Positions 50,914 to 59,787 of a DNA stretch of 64,000 nt are shown here, piece by piece; positions within the stretch are counted from its first letter, which is position 1, and each line of letters opens with the position of its first letter. Source of the stretch: CATQHS01 sp963422655 (GTDB lineage Bacteria > Actinomycetota > Acidimicrobiia > Acidimicrobiales > Aldehydirespiratoraceae). Made by a program: the position numbers and the translations under genes. Under the pieces are notes generated by a model. That model was given only the letters and a program-made list of their open reading frames with translations, was not told the DNA's origin and ran no database searches. The stretch is taken from contig OY730440.1 of the NCBI GenBank assembly GCA_963422655.1, positions 1,612,001 through 1,676,000 on the forward strand, in the 5' to 3' direction.

Positions 50914-50940
50914 GACCGGGGCCCGGATCCGGCCCCGGTC
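50914..50940. other. Strong GC hairpin (10-bp perfect arms, 7-nt spacer)
   Basis: GACCGGGGCC (50914-50923) and GGCCCCGGTC (50931-50940) are perfect inverted repeats around CGGATCC, 72-98 bp upstream of the propeller protein's ATG. There is no U-tract on either side, so a simple terminator is unlikely. Operator or leader structure is possible. Confidence 0.5.
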
Positions 50941-51011
50941 GATCGCCTTTCCGCTGACGGCCAACTCGGGCTGGGAGTCTGAGAGCGCCGATCAGCTCCG
51001 CTGCCGCCCGG

Positions 51012-52517
51012 ATGGCGATCGGTTTCGGCGTAACCGTGGTCGGGCTCCTGATCATTTCGCTGCTGGTGCCGCCGTGGACCGATCGAGGTGTGTCCGACCC
51101 CCAGGATCTGGTCGCTCTCACCACTACCACCACGGTGGCTACGACCACCACCACAACGACAACCACAACGACAACCGTCGCACCCTATGAGGGGTGGGTG
51201 GACCCGGCCACGTCGGGCCAACCCTGGGGCAGCACCGTCGAAGGTTTGCTCACTTTCCGAGGCAACCCCACCCGTAGCTGGTACGGCCAGGGGCCGGTGC
51301 CCCGGTCACCGCGCATCGTGTGGCAATTCCCGCCCGGGCCGGGCCTGTGCTCTTCGTCTTCGGTAGGAGGAAAAGCCAAGACATGGTGCGGCACGGGCTG
51401 GACCGGGCAGCCCGCCGTCTTCGAGCGGGCCGGCACCACCTGGGTGGTGGTCGGGACATTCAGTAGGGCTGTGCATTTCCTGGATGGCGATACGGGCCGA
51501 CGGCTCCTCGACGACCTGCGCACCGGCGACATCATCAAGGGATCGGTGACCATCGACCCCGACGGCTACCCCCTCGTCTACTTCGGTAGTCGGGACAACA
51601 AGTACCGGGTCGTGTCCTTCGACGGCGACGAACCTCGTGAGTTGTGGACACTCGACGCTTACGCGGTGTCGCCGACCAGATGGAACAACGACTGGGACGG
51701 AGCCGGCCTGGTGGTCGACGACTATCTGTTCGTAGGGGGCGAGAACTCCCAGTTCCACATCGTGAAGCTCAACCGGAGTTACGACGAGACGGGATCGGTA
51801 ACTGTCGCCCCCGAGCTGGTGTTCCACACGCCGGGTTGGGACGACGAGTTGATCGAAGCCGTGGGCGGGAACGTGTCGATCGAGAGCTCGGTGGCCATCA
51901 GCGGCAACACCGTTTATTTCGCCAACTCCGGTGGCCTGATCCAGGGATGGGACATCACCGGCCTGACCGAAGGCCGGCCCCCAGAGCGGGTATTGCGGTA
52001 CTGGGCCGGCGACGACATCGACGCCACCTTGGTGATCGACGCCGAGGGCATGATCTATGCCGGGGTGGAATACGAGCGTGCCAACGCCCGCTCGGTCGAA
52101 GTGGGCCAGATCATCAAGCTCGATCCCAGCCGGAGCGACGATCCGCTGGTATGGAGCGTGCACGAACGTCCCCGGCTCGATTCGGGGGTATGGGCCACCC
52201 CGGGCCTGCACCGTGATCTGCTCATCGTGCCCACCGACACCGGAAAGGTATTGGGGATCGACACCGACACCGGCGAGGTGCGCTGGTCCAAGAAGCTGCC
52301 CGGTCCGACGTGGTCGAGCCCGGTCGTCGTCGATGACGTGTGGATCCAGGGTGACTGCGGAGGATGGCTACGAGCCTTCGACGTGAGCGACACCACTGTG
52401 GAGCCCCCCGAGCTGTGGCGGGTCGATCTCGGGGCCTGCATCGAGTCGACCCCGGCAGTGTGGGACGGCTTGGTGGTGGTCGGCACCCGAGGTGGTTGGA
52501 TCTACGCCATGAGCTGA
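51012..52517 (+). CDS. PQQ-like beta-propeller protein, membrane-anchored
   Basis: A 501-residue exported protein. An N-terminal anchor (GVTVVGLLIISLLVPPW) is followed by a Thr-rich spacer (residues about 37-56, almost all Thr) and a beta-propeller of repeated W-like blades such as VYFANSGGLIQGWDI, GKVLGIDTDTGEVRWSKK and GLVVVGTRGGWIYAM, as in PQQ-binding-like or outer-layer assembly proteins. No PQQ-dehydrogenase catalytic residues are evident. It is probably a surface-exposed scaffold or binding protein. It is convergent with cysS. Confidence 0.82.
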   Translation: MAIGFGVTVVGLLIISLLVPPWTDRGVSDPQDLVALTTTTTVATTTTTTTTTTTTVAPYEGWVDPATSGQPWGSTVEGLLTFRGNPTRSWYGQGPVPRSPRIVWQFPPGPGLCSSSSVGGKAKTWCGTGWTGQPAVFERAGTTWVVVGTFSRAVHFLDGDTGRRLLDDLRTGDIIKGSVTIDPDGYPLVYFGSRDNKYRVVSFDGDEPRELWTLDAYAVSPTRWNNDWDGAGLVVDDYLFVGGENSQFHIVKLNRSYDETGSVTVAPELVFHTPGWDDELIEAVGGNVSIESSVAISGNTVYFANSGGLIQGWDITGLTEGRPPERVLRYWAGDDIDATLVIDAEGMIYAGVEYERANARSVEVGQIIKLDPSRSDDPLVWSVHERPRLDSGVWATPGLHRDLLIVPTDTGKVLGIDTDTGEVRWSKKLPGPTWSSPVVVDDVWIQGDCGGWLRAFDVSDTTVEPPELWRVDLGACIESTPAVWDGLVVVGTRGGWIYAMS

Positions 52518-52552
52518 CCGGGCCGGGACCATGAATGGACCGGCCCGACCGG

Positions 52553-53953
52553 TCAACGTCGGTGCCAGACCGGCCCGGCCGGAGTGTCCTCCACCACCAC
52601 GCCCCGACCGGCCAGCTCGGCCCGTAGCCGGTCGGCCTCGGCGTAGTCGCGAACTCGACGGGCCTCCCGGCGAGAAGCCACCAGAGCCTCGATCTCGGCA
52701 TCGCCTTTCTCGTCAACAACGCCGCCAGTCCGGGCACCGGACCGGACCGCCAACCCCAGTGCGTCGGCCAGCTCGACGACCGTGCCGACCAGCTCGGCGA
52801 CCTTGGCGACGCCCTCATCCCGGTCGAGGGCGGCATTGGCCCGGCGGACCGTTTCGAAGATCACAGACACCGCCTCGGGGGTGGCCAGATCGGTGTCCAT
52901 GGCGGCTCGGAACGACTCCACCGCGGCGTCGTCGCGGCCCGGGCCGTCGAGGGCGACTCCGGCGGCCGTGACTCGGCGAGCCATGGCGTCGAGACGTCCC
53001 ACCGCGGCTCGGGCCGCAGCGAGCACCTCGGTGTCGACCTCCATGGTCTTGCGGTAGTGGGTCTGTAGCACCAGCAGCCGGAAGGCCCGACCATTGGAAG
53101 GGTGCCCGCCGACCAGTTCGGCCACGGTGCGGAAGTTACCCAGCGACTTCGACATCTTCTCACCGCCGACATCGAGCATGGCGTTGTGCATCCAGTGCCG
53201 GGCGAAGCTGCGCCCTGACGCGATGGCTTCGGCCCGTTCATTGGTGTGATGGGGAAACACCAAGTCGTCGCCGCCACCGTGCAGGTCGAAGCCGTCGCCG
53301 AGTATCCCCAGGCTCATGGTGACACACTCGATGTGCCAGCCGGGCCGGCCCGGACCCCACGGCGACGGCCAGGTCGGCTCCCCGGGCTTGGCTGCCTTCC
53401 AGAGGGCGAAGTCGAGCGAATCCTCCTTGGCTTCGTCGACATCTACCCGGGCCCCGGCCCCGGAACGGAGCTCGTCGAGGTTGCGGTGCACGAGATCGCC
53501 GTATCCGGGTACCTGCCGCACTCGCAGATACACCCCGGAAGGGGTTGCGTAGGCTTTGCCTGCGGCCACCAAGCCCTCGATGAAGGTAACCATCTCGGCC
53601 ACCCAATCAGTGGCACGGGGACGGTCGTGGGGCGCAAGCACATCGAGCGCCTCCATGGCTTCGAGGTAGACCGCCTCCCACCGGGTCGCCACCTCGGATT
53701 CGGTCAACCCTTCCCGGAGGGCTCGGTCGATGATCTTGTCGTCGATGTCGGTGACGTTGGCCACGTGATGGACATCGAACCCTCGCCACTGGAGGTAGCG
53801 CCGAACGATGTCGTAGGTGAGAGCCCCGCGGGCGTGGCCCAGATGGGGGTGGTCGTACACCGTGGGCCCGCAGGCATAGATGGACACCCGGCCCGGGTGG
53901 CGCAACTTCAAGGGCCGGACTTCGCCGGTGAGGGTGTCGTAGAGGGAGATCAT
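52553..53953 (-). CDS. cysS: Cysteinyl-tRNA synthetase
   Basis: A 466-residue CysRS of normal length. Cys28 (YACGPTVYD), HLGH at 37-40 (HIGH), the zinc region with Cys in GWHIEC, the FPHHTNE motif and KMSKSLGN (KMSKS) are present; the C-terminal DALR-like helical domain (RREARRVRDYAEADRLRAEL) is complete. It charges tRNA-Cys. ATG 53953 overlaps the stop of the upstream mshC by one base. A 56-bp stretch is identical to mshC (53325-53380 against 54521-54576). Confidence 0.96.
   Translation of the reverse strand: MISLYDTLTGEVRPLKLRHPGRVSIYACGPTVYDHPHLGHARGALTYDIVRRYLQWRGFDVHHVANVTDIDDKIIDRALREGLTESEVATRWEAVYLEAMEALDVLAPHDRPRATDWVAEMVTFIEGLVAAGKAYATPSGVYLRVRQVPGYGDLVHRNLDELRSGAGARVDVDEAKEDSLDFALWKAAKPGEPTWPSPWGPGRPGWHIECVTMSLGILGDGFDLHGGGDDLVFPHHTNERAEAIASGRSFARHWMHNAMLDVGGEKMSKSLGNFRTVAELVGGHPSNGRAFRLLVLQTHYRKTMEVDTEVLAAARAAVGRLDAMARRVTAAGVALDGPGRDDAAVESFRAAMDTDLATPEAVSVIFETVRRANAALDRDEGVAKVAELVGTVVELADALGLAVRSGARTGGVVDEKGDAEIEALVASRREARRVRDYAEADRLRAELAGRGVVVEDTPAGPVWHRR
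53325..53380. repeat. 56-bp perfect direct repeat, copy in cysS
   Basis: 53325-53380 is identical base for base to 54521-54576 in mshC. Both encode the zinc/active-site segment EPTWPSPWGPGRPGWHIEC. Flanking sequence is clearly diverged. The identity at synonymous positions suggests recent gene conversion. Confidence 0.9.
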
Positions 53954-55146
53954 CAGGGCCGGACCGGCACTGGCGGTTGGTCCAACTCCACCCCACACAG
54001 CCGGCTCAGTTCCCCCAGCACGGCCGGGGACGATTCGTCACCGTCGGACCCGCTCGCCAGCACGGCCCGGGCCAGTTCCTCGAGCACGGCCCGGGCGCCG
54101 GGGGCATCGAGATCGTCATCGAGCGCGGCCCGCAGCCGCCGGGCGTAGGGCTCCGGGTCCGGTCCGTGCCGACGCCGGGCCGCTTCGGTGAGCACGTCGA
54201 GCAGAGCCACGCCCTCGTCCAAGTTGTTGTTGCGCCATTCCCAGTCGGTGCGGTAATGGTGGCCCATGAGAGCGAGCCGGATGGCCCTGGGGTCGGCCCG
54301 TTCGGCCAGCTCGCTGACGAAGACCAGGTTGCCGAGCGACTTGGACATCTTCGTCCCCTGGTAGGCCACCAGCCCGCAGTGCATCCAGTGCCGGGCGAAG
54401 ATCTCTCCGGTGATGGCCTCGCTTTGAGCCCGCTCGCACTCGTGATGGGGAAAGACGAGATCCCGGCCGCCCCCGTGAAGGTCGATGGTGGGACCGAGCA
54501 GCCCCATCGACATAGCACTGCACTCGATGTGCCAGCCGGGCCGGCCCGGACCCCACGGCGACGGCCAGGTCGGCTCGTCAGGACGCGACGGTTGCCACAG
54601 TACGAAGTCGAGCCGGTTGCGTTGCCGGGGGTCGTCGGGCGTGCCGCCCCCGGCCGCGGCCAGCTCCACCATGGTCAACTCATCGTGGCCCGACAACCGG
54701 CCGAATCCGATCCAGGTGGAGACATCGAACCAGGTGGTGCCATCGATGGTGTAGGTGTGGCCCCGGGCCGCCAGCTCATCGATGATCGAGAGCATCTCGC
54801 CGACCCATTCGGTAGCCCGGGGCTCCGAGGCCACGGGCCGGGTGCCCAGGGTGCCCATGTCGCTGTGGAACCGGGCTGTCTCGGCCGCGGCCAGCTCCAG
54901 GAAGTCGACGCCGAGCTCGCGGGCCTTGGGCAGAATCGAGTCGTCGACGTCGGTGATGTTGCGGACCATCTTCACGGTGTGACCGAGGTCGGTGAGCCGC
55001 CGGGCTAGCAGGTCATAGGTGAGGTAGGTGTTGGCATGGCCCAAGTGGGTGCTGTCGTAAGGGGTGATTCCGCACACGTATATCGCCACTTCGGGGCCGG
55101 GCTGGAATGGGACCACAGCCCGGCGGGCGGTGTCGTACAGGCGCAC
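53953..55146 (-). CDS. mshC: L-cysteine:1D-myo-inositol 2-amino-2-deoxy-alpha-D-glucopyranoside ligase (mycothiol synthesis)
   Basis: A 397-residue CysRS paralogue with the MshC start RLYDTARRAVVPFQPG and Cys25 in YVCGITPYDSTHLGHA (HLGH 34-37), then GWHIECSAM, DLVFPHHECE and KMSKSLGNLVFVSEL. It lacks the long C-terminal domain of CysRS. It joins cysteine to GlcN-inositol in mycothiol synthesis and is restricted to actinobacteria, so it also fixes the phylum. It is transcribed just before cysS with a one-base overlap. Confidence 0.93.
   Translation of the reverse strand: MRLYDTARRAVVPFQPGPEVAIYVCGITPYDSTHLGHANTYLTYDLLARRLTDLGHTVKMVRNITDVDDSILPKARELGVDFLELAAAETARFHSDMGTLGTRPVASEPRATEWVGEMLSIIDELAARGHTYTIDGTTWFDVSTWIGFGRLSGHDELTMVELAAAGGGTPDDPRQRNRLDFVLWQPSRPDEPTWPSPWGPGRPGWHIECSAMSMGLLGPTIDLHGGGRDLVFPHHECERAQSEAITGEIFARHWMHCGLVAYQGTKMSKSLGNLVFVSELAERADPRAIRLALMGHHYRTDWEWRNNNLDEGVALLDVLTEAARRRHGPDPEPYARRLRAALDDDLDAPGARAVLEELARAVLASGSDGDESSPAVLGELSRLCGVELDQPPVPVRP
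54521..54576. repeat. 56-bp perfect direct repeat, copy in mshC
   Basis: This is the second copy of the stretch described at 53325-53380. It lies 1,196 bp away in the same orientation within mshC. Confidence 0.9.
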
Positions 55147-55182
55147 GCTCGGCGAGGTTAGCGAAATGGATCCGGAAGGTAG

Positions 55183-56379
55183 TCAGCCGGTGACGGGCCG
55201 CCCGGCGGTTATGGGGTCGGGATGGTCGAGGATGCAGCGGGTTCCGCTGTAGATGCTGGGCATGCAGCGGTTGCAGTGGATGCATGTGCCTTCGGCGGTG
55301 GCGCCGGTCTCCATCCGGTTGATCAGATCGGGTTCTCGCAACAGGGCCCGGGCCATGGCCACGAAGGCAAATCCCTCGTCCAGGGCCGACTGGATGGTGT
55401 CGCGCCGGTTGATCCCACCCAGCAAGATGACAGGAACGGCCAAGGCCTTCAGGAACCGCCGAGCCTGATTCCGGAAGAACGCCTCGGTGAAGGGGTACTC
55501 GGGCATGAGCTTGGGGGCCACCAGCCGGAAACCGGGACGGGCGAACCAGGACATGGAGGCAGCCATCTCGGCCCGGGGAGTGTCGCCCCGGAAAAGATAC
55601 ATGGGGTTGCCGAGCGAGCTGCCGCCTGTGAGCTCCAAAGCGTCGAGAGCGCCATCGGCCTCCAGCATGGCAGCCACCTCCAGGCTCTCGGCTTCTTCGA
55701 GACCTCCCGGCATCCCGTCGTTCATGTTGAGCTTGACGATGACAGCCACCCGGTCGCCCACCGCCTCTCGGACCGCTTCTACGACTTGGCGGGGGAACCG
55801 GGTTCGGTTCTCGATCGAACCGCCCCAACGGTCGTCCCGACGGTTGAGACGAGGGCTCAGGAAGGCACTGAGGAGGTAGTTGTGGCCCAAGTGGACCTCG
55901 ATGGCGTCGAAGCCGCTCTCGGCCACGAGACGGCCGGCCCGGGCGTAATCATCGGTGATACGGGCCAGGTCGGCGTCGGTGGCGGCTCGGGTCATCTTCA
56001 ATGCCACAGGATTGATCTGGCGAGAGGCTGATAGAGCCGTCGCCCGGTTGGATCGGGCGTTGGCCACCGGCCCGGCGTGTCCGATCTGGGCGCTGGCGGC
56101 CGCGCCCTCGTCGTGGATTGCCTCGGCCAGGTGGCTCAGCCCGGCCACGGCCTCGGGTCTCACCCAGATGCACTGAGCATGGGTGCGACCCTCGGGCGCC
56201 ACTGCCAGGTAGGCCACCGTTGTCATGGCGACTCCGCCGGCCGCCACCTTGCGGTGATAGTCGATGAGCTCGGCGGTCACGAGCGCCTCGGGCGTCACTC
56301 CTTCGAAGGTGGCGGCCTTGATGATGCGGTTGCGGAGGTGAACCGGGCCGAGCCGGGCTGAGGAGAAAGGGTCGATCAT
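55183..56379 (-). CDS. NADH:flavin oxidoreductase / Old Yellow Enzyme family protein
   Basis: A 398-residue FMN-binding barrel without the C-terminal FeS/FAD extension of 2,4-dienoyl-CoA reductase. FSSARLGPVHLRNRIIKAAT, the QIGHAGPVAN loop, FDAIEVHLGHNYLLSAFLSP and the FMN-phosphate region GFAFVAMARALLREP are typical. Four cysteines near the end (GTCIHCNRCMPS plus RCIL) resemble the cluster-binding pattern CxxCxxxC of the larger relatives, though the chain is short. It would reduce an activated alkene with NAD(P)H. The substrate is unknown. mshC lies 36 bp downstream on the same strand. Confidence 0.9.
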   Translation of the reverse strand: MIDPFSSARLGPVHLRNRIIKAATFEGVTPEALVTAELIDYHRKVAAGGVAMTTVAYLAVAPEGRTHAQCIWVRPEAVAGLSHLAEAIHDEGAAASAQIGHAGPVANARSNRATALSASRQINPVALKMTRAATDADLARITDDYARAGRLVAESGFDAIEVHLGHNYLLSAFLSPRLNRRDDRWGGSIENRTRFPRQVVEAVREAVGDRVAVIVKLNMNDGMPGGLEEAESLEVAAMLEADGALDALELTGGSSLGNPMYLFRGDTPRAEMAASMSWFARPGFRLVAPKLMPEYPFTEAFFRNQARRFLKALAVPVILLGGINRRDTIQSALDEGFAFVAMARALLREPDLINRMETGATAEGTCIHCNRCMPSIYSGTRCILDHPDPITAGRPVTG

Positions 56380-56451
56380 GGTCGAGATTCTGCCTTACAG
56401 GCCAGGATGCCCGCTGGCAACACTGCTCGATCTAATCGTCTTGCCCTCTTG

Positions 56452-56523
56452 CGCCCCCGGCAGGAGTCGAACCTGCGCACACGGTTTAGGAGACCGATGC
56501 TCTATCCACTGAGCTACGAGGGC
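56452..56523 (-). tRNA. tRNA-Arg (anticodon CCT)
   Basis: On the minus strand the acceptor GCCCTCG pairs with CGGGGGC (one G-T wobble). The D-arm TAGCTCAGTGGATAGAGC, the anticodon stem CGGT/ACCG with loop CTCCTAA (anticodon CCT) and the T-arm GCAGGTTCGACTCCTGC are all canonical. CCA is not encoded. It decodes AGG, a rare arginine codon in high-G+C genomes. Confidence 0.96.
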
Positions 56524-56765
56524 GGGCCGGTTCCGATCCTGACCCCTTAGTCGTCGGATCAATCTTGATGACCTTACTCGGTAGGCAGCATCGAGAGAAC
56601 GGCGGTGGAGCAGGCCGGGCGTGCTGGCGTGAGCTGAGACATTGATTGAAGCTGAGCCTTGAAATTCACGCCATGCAACTTAGCCAGGCAGAATATCGGT
56701 TATTCAGTAGATACCATTCACCATATGAATCTTATTAGCGAGTTAACCCAGATATAGAGGCTCAA

Positions 56766-58235
56766 ATGATAGTTGTTTGGCAGCCTCGGATTGATGACTA
56801 CTACAAATTATTCCAAGAACAGAACCCCTGGCACTCCACAGGGGAGGTGCCGTCTCTGCTGGCGCCGCCGACGGAAAGGCCCCTGGCCCGTACTCTCTGG
56901 AAACGTCTCGTGCGGGGCGAACTTCGGCGCCACCAGGTGATCCTCGGGCCCCGCCGAGTGGGCAAGACGACAGTGCTCTACCAGACCGTGAAGCATCTGA
57001 TGGCCAACGGTGTGACCCCGGAGCGGATCTGGTGGTTTCGGATGGACCATCCGCTGTTGATCGAGACCAGCCTGGGCAACCTGGTCAAAAGGGTGCTCGA
57101 AACCGGCCAGGCTTCCGTCGAGCGACCCCTGTTCTTGATGCTCGACGAGCTCGTCTACGCCAACGAGTGGGATCTGTGGCTCAAGACCTTCCACGACGAC
57201 CGCTGGCCTGTGCGAGTGGTCGCGACATCGAGCAGCACCACGATGTTGCGACAGCAGCGCCATGAGAGCGGAGTGGGCCGTTGGGAGGAGCAGTACCTGT
57301 TGCCCTGCTGTGTCGACGAAGGGCTCGAGTTGCTCGGGCAGACGCAAGACACCACTGCGCACGACACGCTAGCGGCCACCTTGAGCGCTTTGCCGAGGGG
57401 CCAGCGGGCCGACCCGGAGCTCGAGAACCGGCGCCACTTCCATGTGTTCGTTGGCGGCTTTCCCGAATTGCTCACCGAACTGCGAGCCGACGACTTGGAG
57501 GGCCACGTGCTCGAGTCGCAGAGAGTGCTGCGGGGTGACGCCGTGGAACGAGCCGTTTACAAGGACATACCTCAGACCTGGGGCGTCGAGAACCCCGTCA
57601 TGTTGGAGAGATTACTGTACGTGCTGGCCGGTCAGGTGACCGGAGTGCTCTCTCCGTCGAGTATCTGTGGACGACTGGGAATCACTCAGCCCACGCTGGA
57701 CCGGTACCTGTCGTATCTGCAACAGGCCTACCTGGTATTCGCTCTGACCAATTATTCAGGCACCGAGTCCGCAGTGCAGCGGAGGGGGCGCAAGCTCTAC
57801 TTCGTGGACAGCGCCGTACGCAACGCCGCACTGCACCGAGGCCTGGCCCCTTTAGGAGATCCGGTCGAACAAGGCACGCTGCTGGAAAACCTGGTGGCGT
57901 CGACGGTGAACACACTGGCCGTTCACTCGGGAGTCCGGTTGCACCACTGGCGTGAAGGCGACTTGGAAGTAGACCTTGTCTACGACGATCCCCGCCAGGC
58001 GCTGGCCTTCGAAATCGCCTCATCGACGGGCCACAGCCGTAGAGGACTAACGGCCCTGATCGAGCGCCACGAGCAATTCCGCGGCCACAGTTACCTCGTC
58101 GCCCCCCAAGCCGCGGTCATCCACGCCGACCGGGCTGCCAGCGGAATCGGCATGCTGCCGCTGGACACCTTCTTGCTGGCTGTGGGCGCCCAGGCCTACC
58201 GGGCCGTGACCGCTCGTCTCGGTGTGTCCGAATGA
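56766..58235 (+). CDS. ATP-binding protein with DUF4143 domain (AAA_14-type ATPase)
   Basis: A 489-residue ATPase. Walker A is GPRRVGKTT near residue 60, Walker B LFLMLDELVY, then a winged-helix region (SSICGRLGITQPTLDRYL) and the DUF4143 nuclease-like tail (LENLVASTVNTLA, DLEVDLVYDD, ALAFEIASS). Function is unknown; such genes move between genomes. The 240 bp between it and the tRNA-Arg are AT-rich in the half next to the start and show no other gene. ATG 56766 lacks a clear ribosome site. Confidence 0.85.
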   Translation: MIVVWQPRIDDYYKLFQEQNPWHSTGEVPSLLAPPTERPLARTLWKRLVRGELRRHQVILGPRRVGKTTVLYQTVKHLMANGVTPERIWWFRMDHPLLIETSLGNLVKRVLETGQASVERPLFLMLDELVYANEWDLWLKTFHDDRWPVRVVATSSSTTMLRQQRHESGVGRWEEQYLLPCCVDEGLELLGQTQDTTAHDTLAATLSALPRGQRADPELENRRHFHVFVGGFPELLTELRADDLEGHVLESQRVLRGDAVERAVYKDIPQTWGVENPVMLERLLYVLAGQVTGVLSPSSICGRLGITQPTLDRYLSYLQQAYLVFALTNYSGTESAVQRRGRKLYFVDSAVRNAALHRGLAPLGDPVEQGTLLENLVASTVNTLAVHSGVRLHHWREGDLEVDLVYDDPRQALAFEIASSTGHSRRGLTALIERHEQFRGHSYLVAPQAAVIHADRAASGIGMLPLDTFLLAVGAQAYRAVTARLGVSE

Positions 58236-58275
58236 CCGCTCCCGCTACTGAGTAGGACAACGGCGTATTTCGGGT

Positions 58276-59745
58276 CTACTCACCGGTCGGTTGCGATCCG
58301 GTCGGTTGCGATCCGGTCGGTTCCGATGGCGTCGTCTCGGCACCGCCGAGCGGTTGGCGGCGACGGCCAGCCCGCCGCCGGAGCCACCAGATTGCGGCGC
58401 CGATCACCACGGCGAAGGGTAGGAACGGCACCAGCACCCCGACGACCCTGAGAACAACGCCGACTCCGGCCGCCAGCGCGCTGACACCGGTGCCGACCGA
58501 TTCGGTGAAACCGGGCTGCGAGTCGTCTTCGTTCACAATTACGAACAAGTGGGAGTCGCCGGAGATGTCGGCGAGCTCGACGCCGTCGGAGTCCACCGGT
58601 GTGGCCGTGGCCTTGATCTGTATGTCGAGACCCCGGGTGGCTACCCGTCCGGCCAGCCGTCCCTCCACCACCGGTCCTTCTTCCATTTCCGCTACCAGAA
58701 ACTGGCCGGGCTCGATTCGGTCGAAGTTACCCCTCCCCGGTTGCAAGGAGATCCATCTGAGACGCAGAGTTTCGGGTTGGATCGTTACATCGGTGAGGAC
58801 GGTCTCGCCTTGGTTCTCCACTTCGATACAGAACCGCACAATGGCGCCGGTCTCGACGGTGATCTCCTTATTCCCGCGACAAGGGTCGTTGAGGCCGGTA
58901 GAGGCCCACGCCCTGACCAGGATCCCGGTATCGGGGAGAGTCTCGGGCGATTGGTTGATGGTCAGGGTGATCGTGGCCAGGTCCACCTGATCCCGCAAGG
59001 TGCGTAACTGAGCCCGAAGCGTCTCCATGGTTGTTTCCCGATCCATCAGTTCACGCTCGATCTCGGTGATGTATGCGATATCGAAGGCCTCGTCGAAGAG
59101 CATGCGCAGGCGGGCTACGCTCGCTTCGGCGGTCAGGAGGCGGCTCTCGAAATCGACGATGCGTTCGGTCACATCATCGGCGCTGATCCACTGTTCGACG
59201 AGCTCTCCCACGCCGGCTAGCCGTTCCAGGACTCCGTCGAAATCGGCGGGCAGCACTTTGAAGGTCATCTCGGTGTTCGGCCAGGGTTCGGTGGTGGTCT
59301 TCTGGCCGTACACGATGCCGCCCAAGCCCTGCACGATGGCTACTGCCTCACGGCTTGCGGCAGCCACGTCCGGGGCCTCCACGGTGACCGCGGCCCTATA
59401 GATGACGTCGCGCCCCAAGTCGGCAGGCGTGACCGACGTCATGGCCAGGCTGGCACTTACCGTGGCGGCATCGGACTCGGCTCCGTAGTCGCTGGTGGCA
59501 CCGCCTGAAGAGTCGTAGTCAGCGGCGGCGCTTGCTTCCTCAGACTGGGTTTCGGGGATTTCGTCGTCGTAGGCTGATTCTGTGACGTAATCTTCCGACG
59601 CCGCGCTGGCTCGTTTCACGACGCTGTCTTCGCTGTCTGCGGAACAGGCGCTCATCAACGCCAAGAGCAACGCGAGTAGTGAGGCCGGGAACCGGCGTCG
59701 CACCGAATGTCGCTTCACGGGCGAGCCGATGGGCAGGCAACTCAT
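58276..59745 (-). CDS. DUF4349 domain lipoprotein
   Basis: A 489-residue exported lipoprotein. The lipobox ends at Cys34 (LLALMSACS), followed by an acidic Ser/Ala-rich linker. The DUF4349 domain starts at GRDVIYRAAVTVEAPDVAAA and contains a coiled-coil hairpin (IVDFESRLLTAEASVARLR to LRTLRDQVDLATITLTI). A COG1361-like Ig domain follows, then a C-terminal membrane span and a basic tail with the 15-bp repeat-coded QPTGS motif. It resembles anti-sigma or adhesin-like surface proteins, but the role is unknown. ATG 59745 has GGAGGGA upstream; GTG 59718 is also possible. Confidence 0.82.
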   Translation of the reverse strand: MSCLPIGSPVKRHSVRRRFPASLLALLLALMSACSADSEDSVVKRASAASEDYVTESAYDDEIPETQSEEASAAADYDSSGGATSDYGAESDAATVSASLAMTSVTPADLGRDVIYRAAVTVEAPDVAAASREAVAIVQGLGGIVYGQKTTTEPWPNTEMTFKVLPADFDGVLERLAGVGELVEQWISADDVTERIVDFESRLLTAEASVARLRMLFDEAFDIAYITEIERELMDRETTMETLRAQLRTLRDQVDLATITLTINQSPETLPDTGILVRAWASTGLNDPCRGNKEITVETGAIVRFCIEVENQGETVLTDVTIQPETLRLRWISLQPGRGNFDRIEPGQFLVAEMEEGPVVEGRLAGRVATRGLDIQIKATATPVDSDGVELADISGDSHLFVIVNEDDSQPGFTESVGTGVSALAAGVGVVLRVVGVLVPFLPFAVVIGAAIWWLRRRAGRRRQPLGGAETTPSEPTGSQPTGSQPTGE

Positions 59746-59787
59746 GGAAAAGTCCCTCCAGGAACTTGGTATCTTACTCTGAATATG

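Noticed and set aside
56524..56765. Integration at the tRNA-Arg gene to explain the DUF4143 ATPase
   Set aside because: The ATPase lies on the 5' side of the tRNA, and no copy of the tRNA 3' end or integrase is seen; proximity alone is not evidence.
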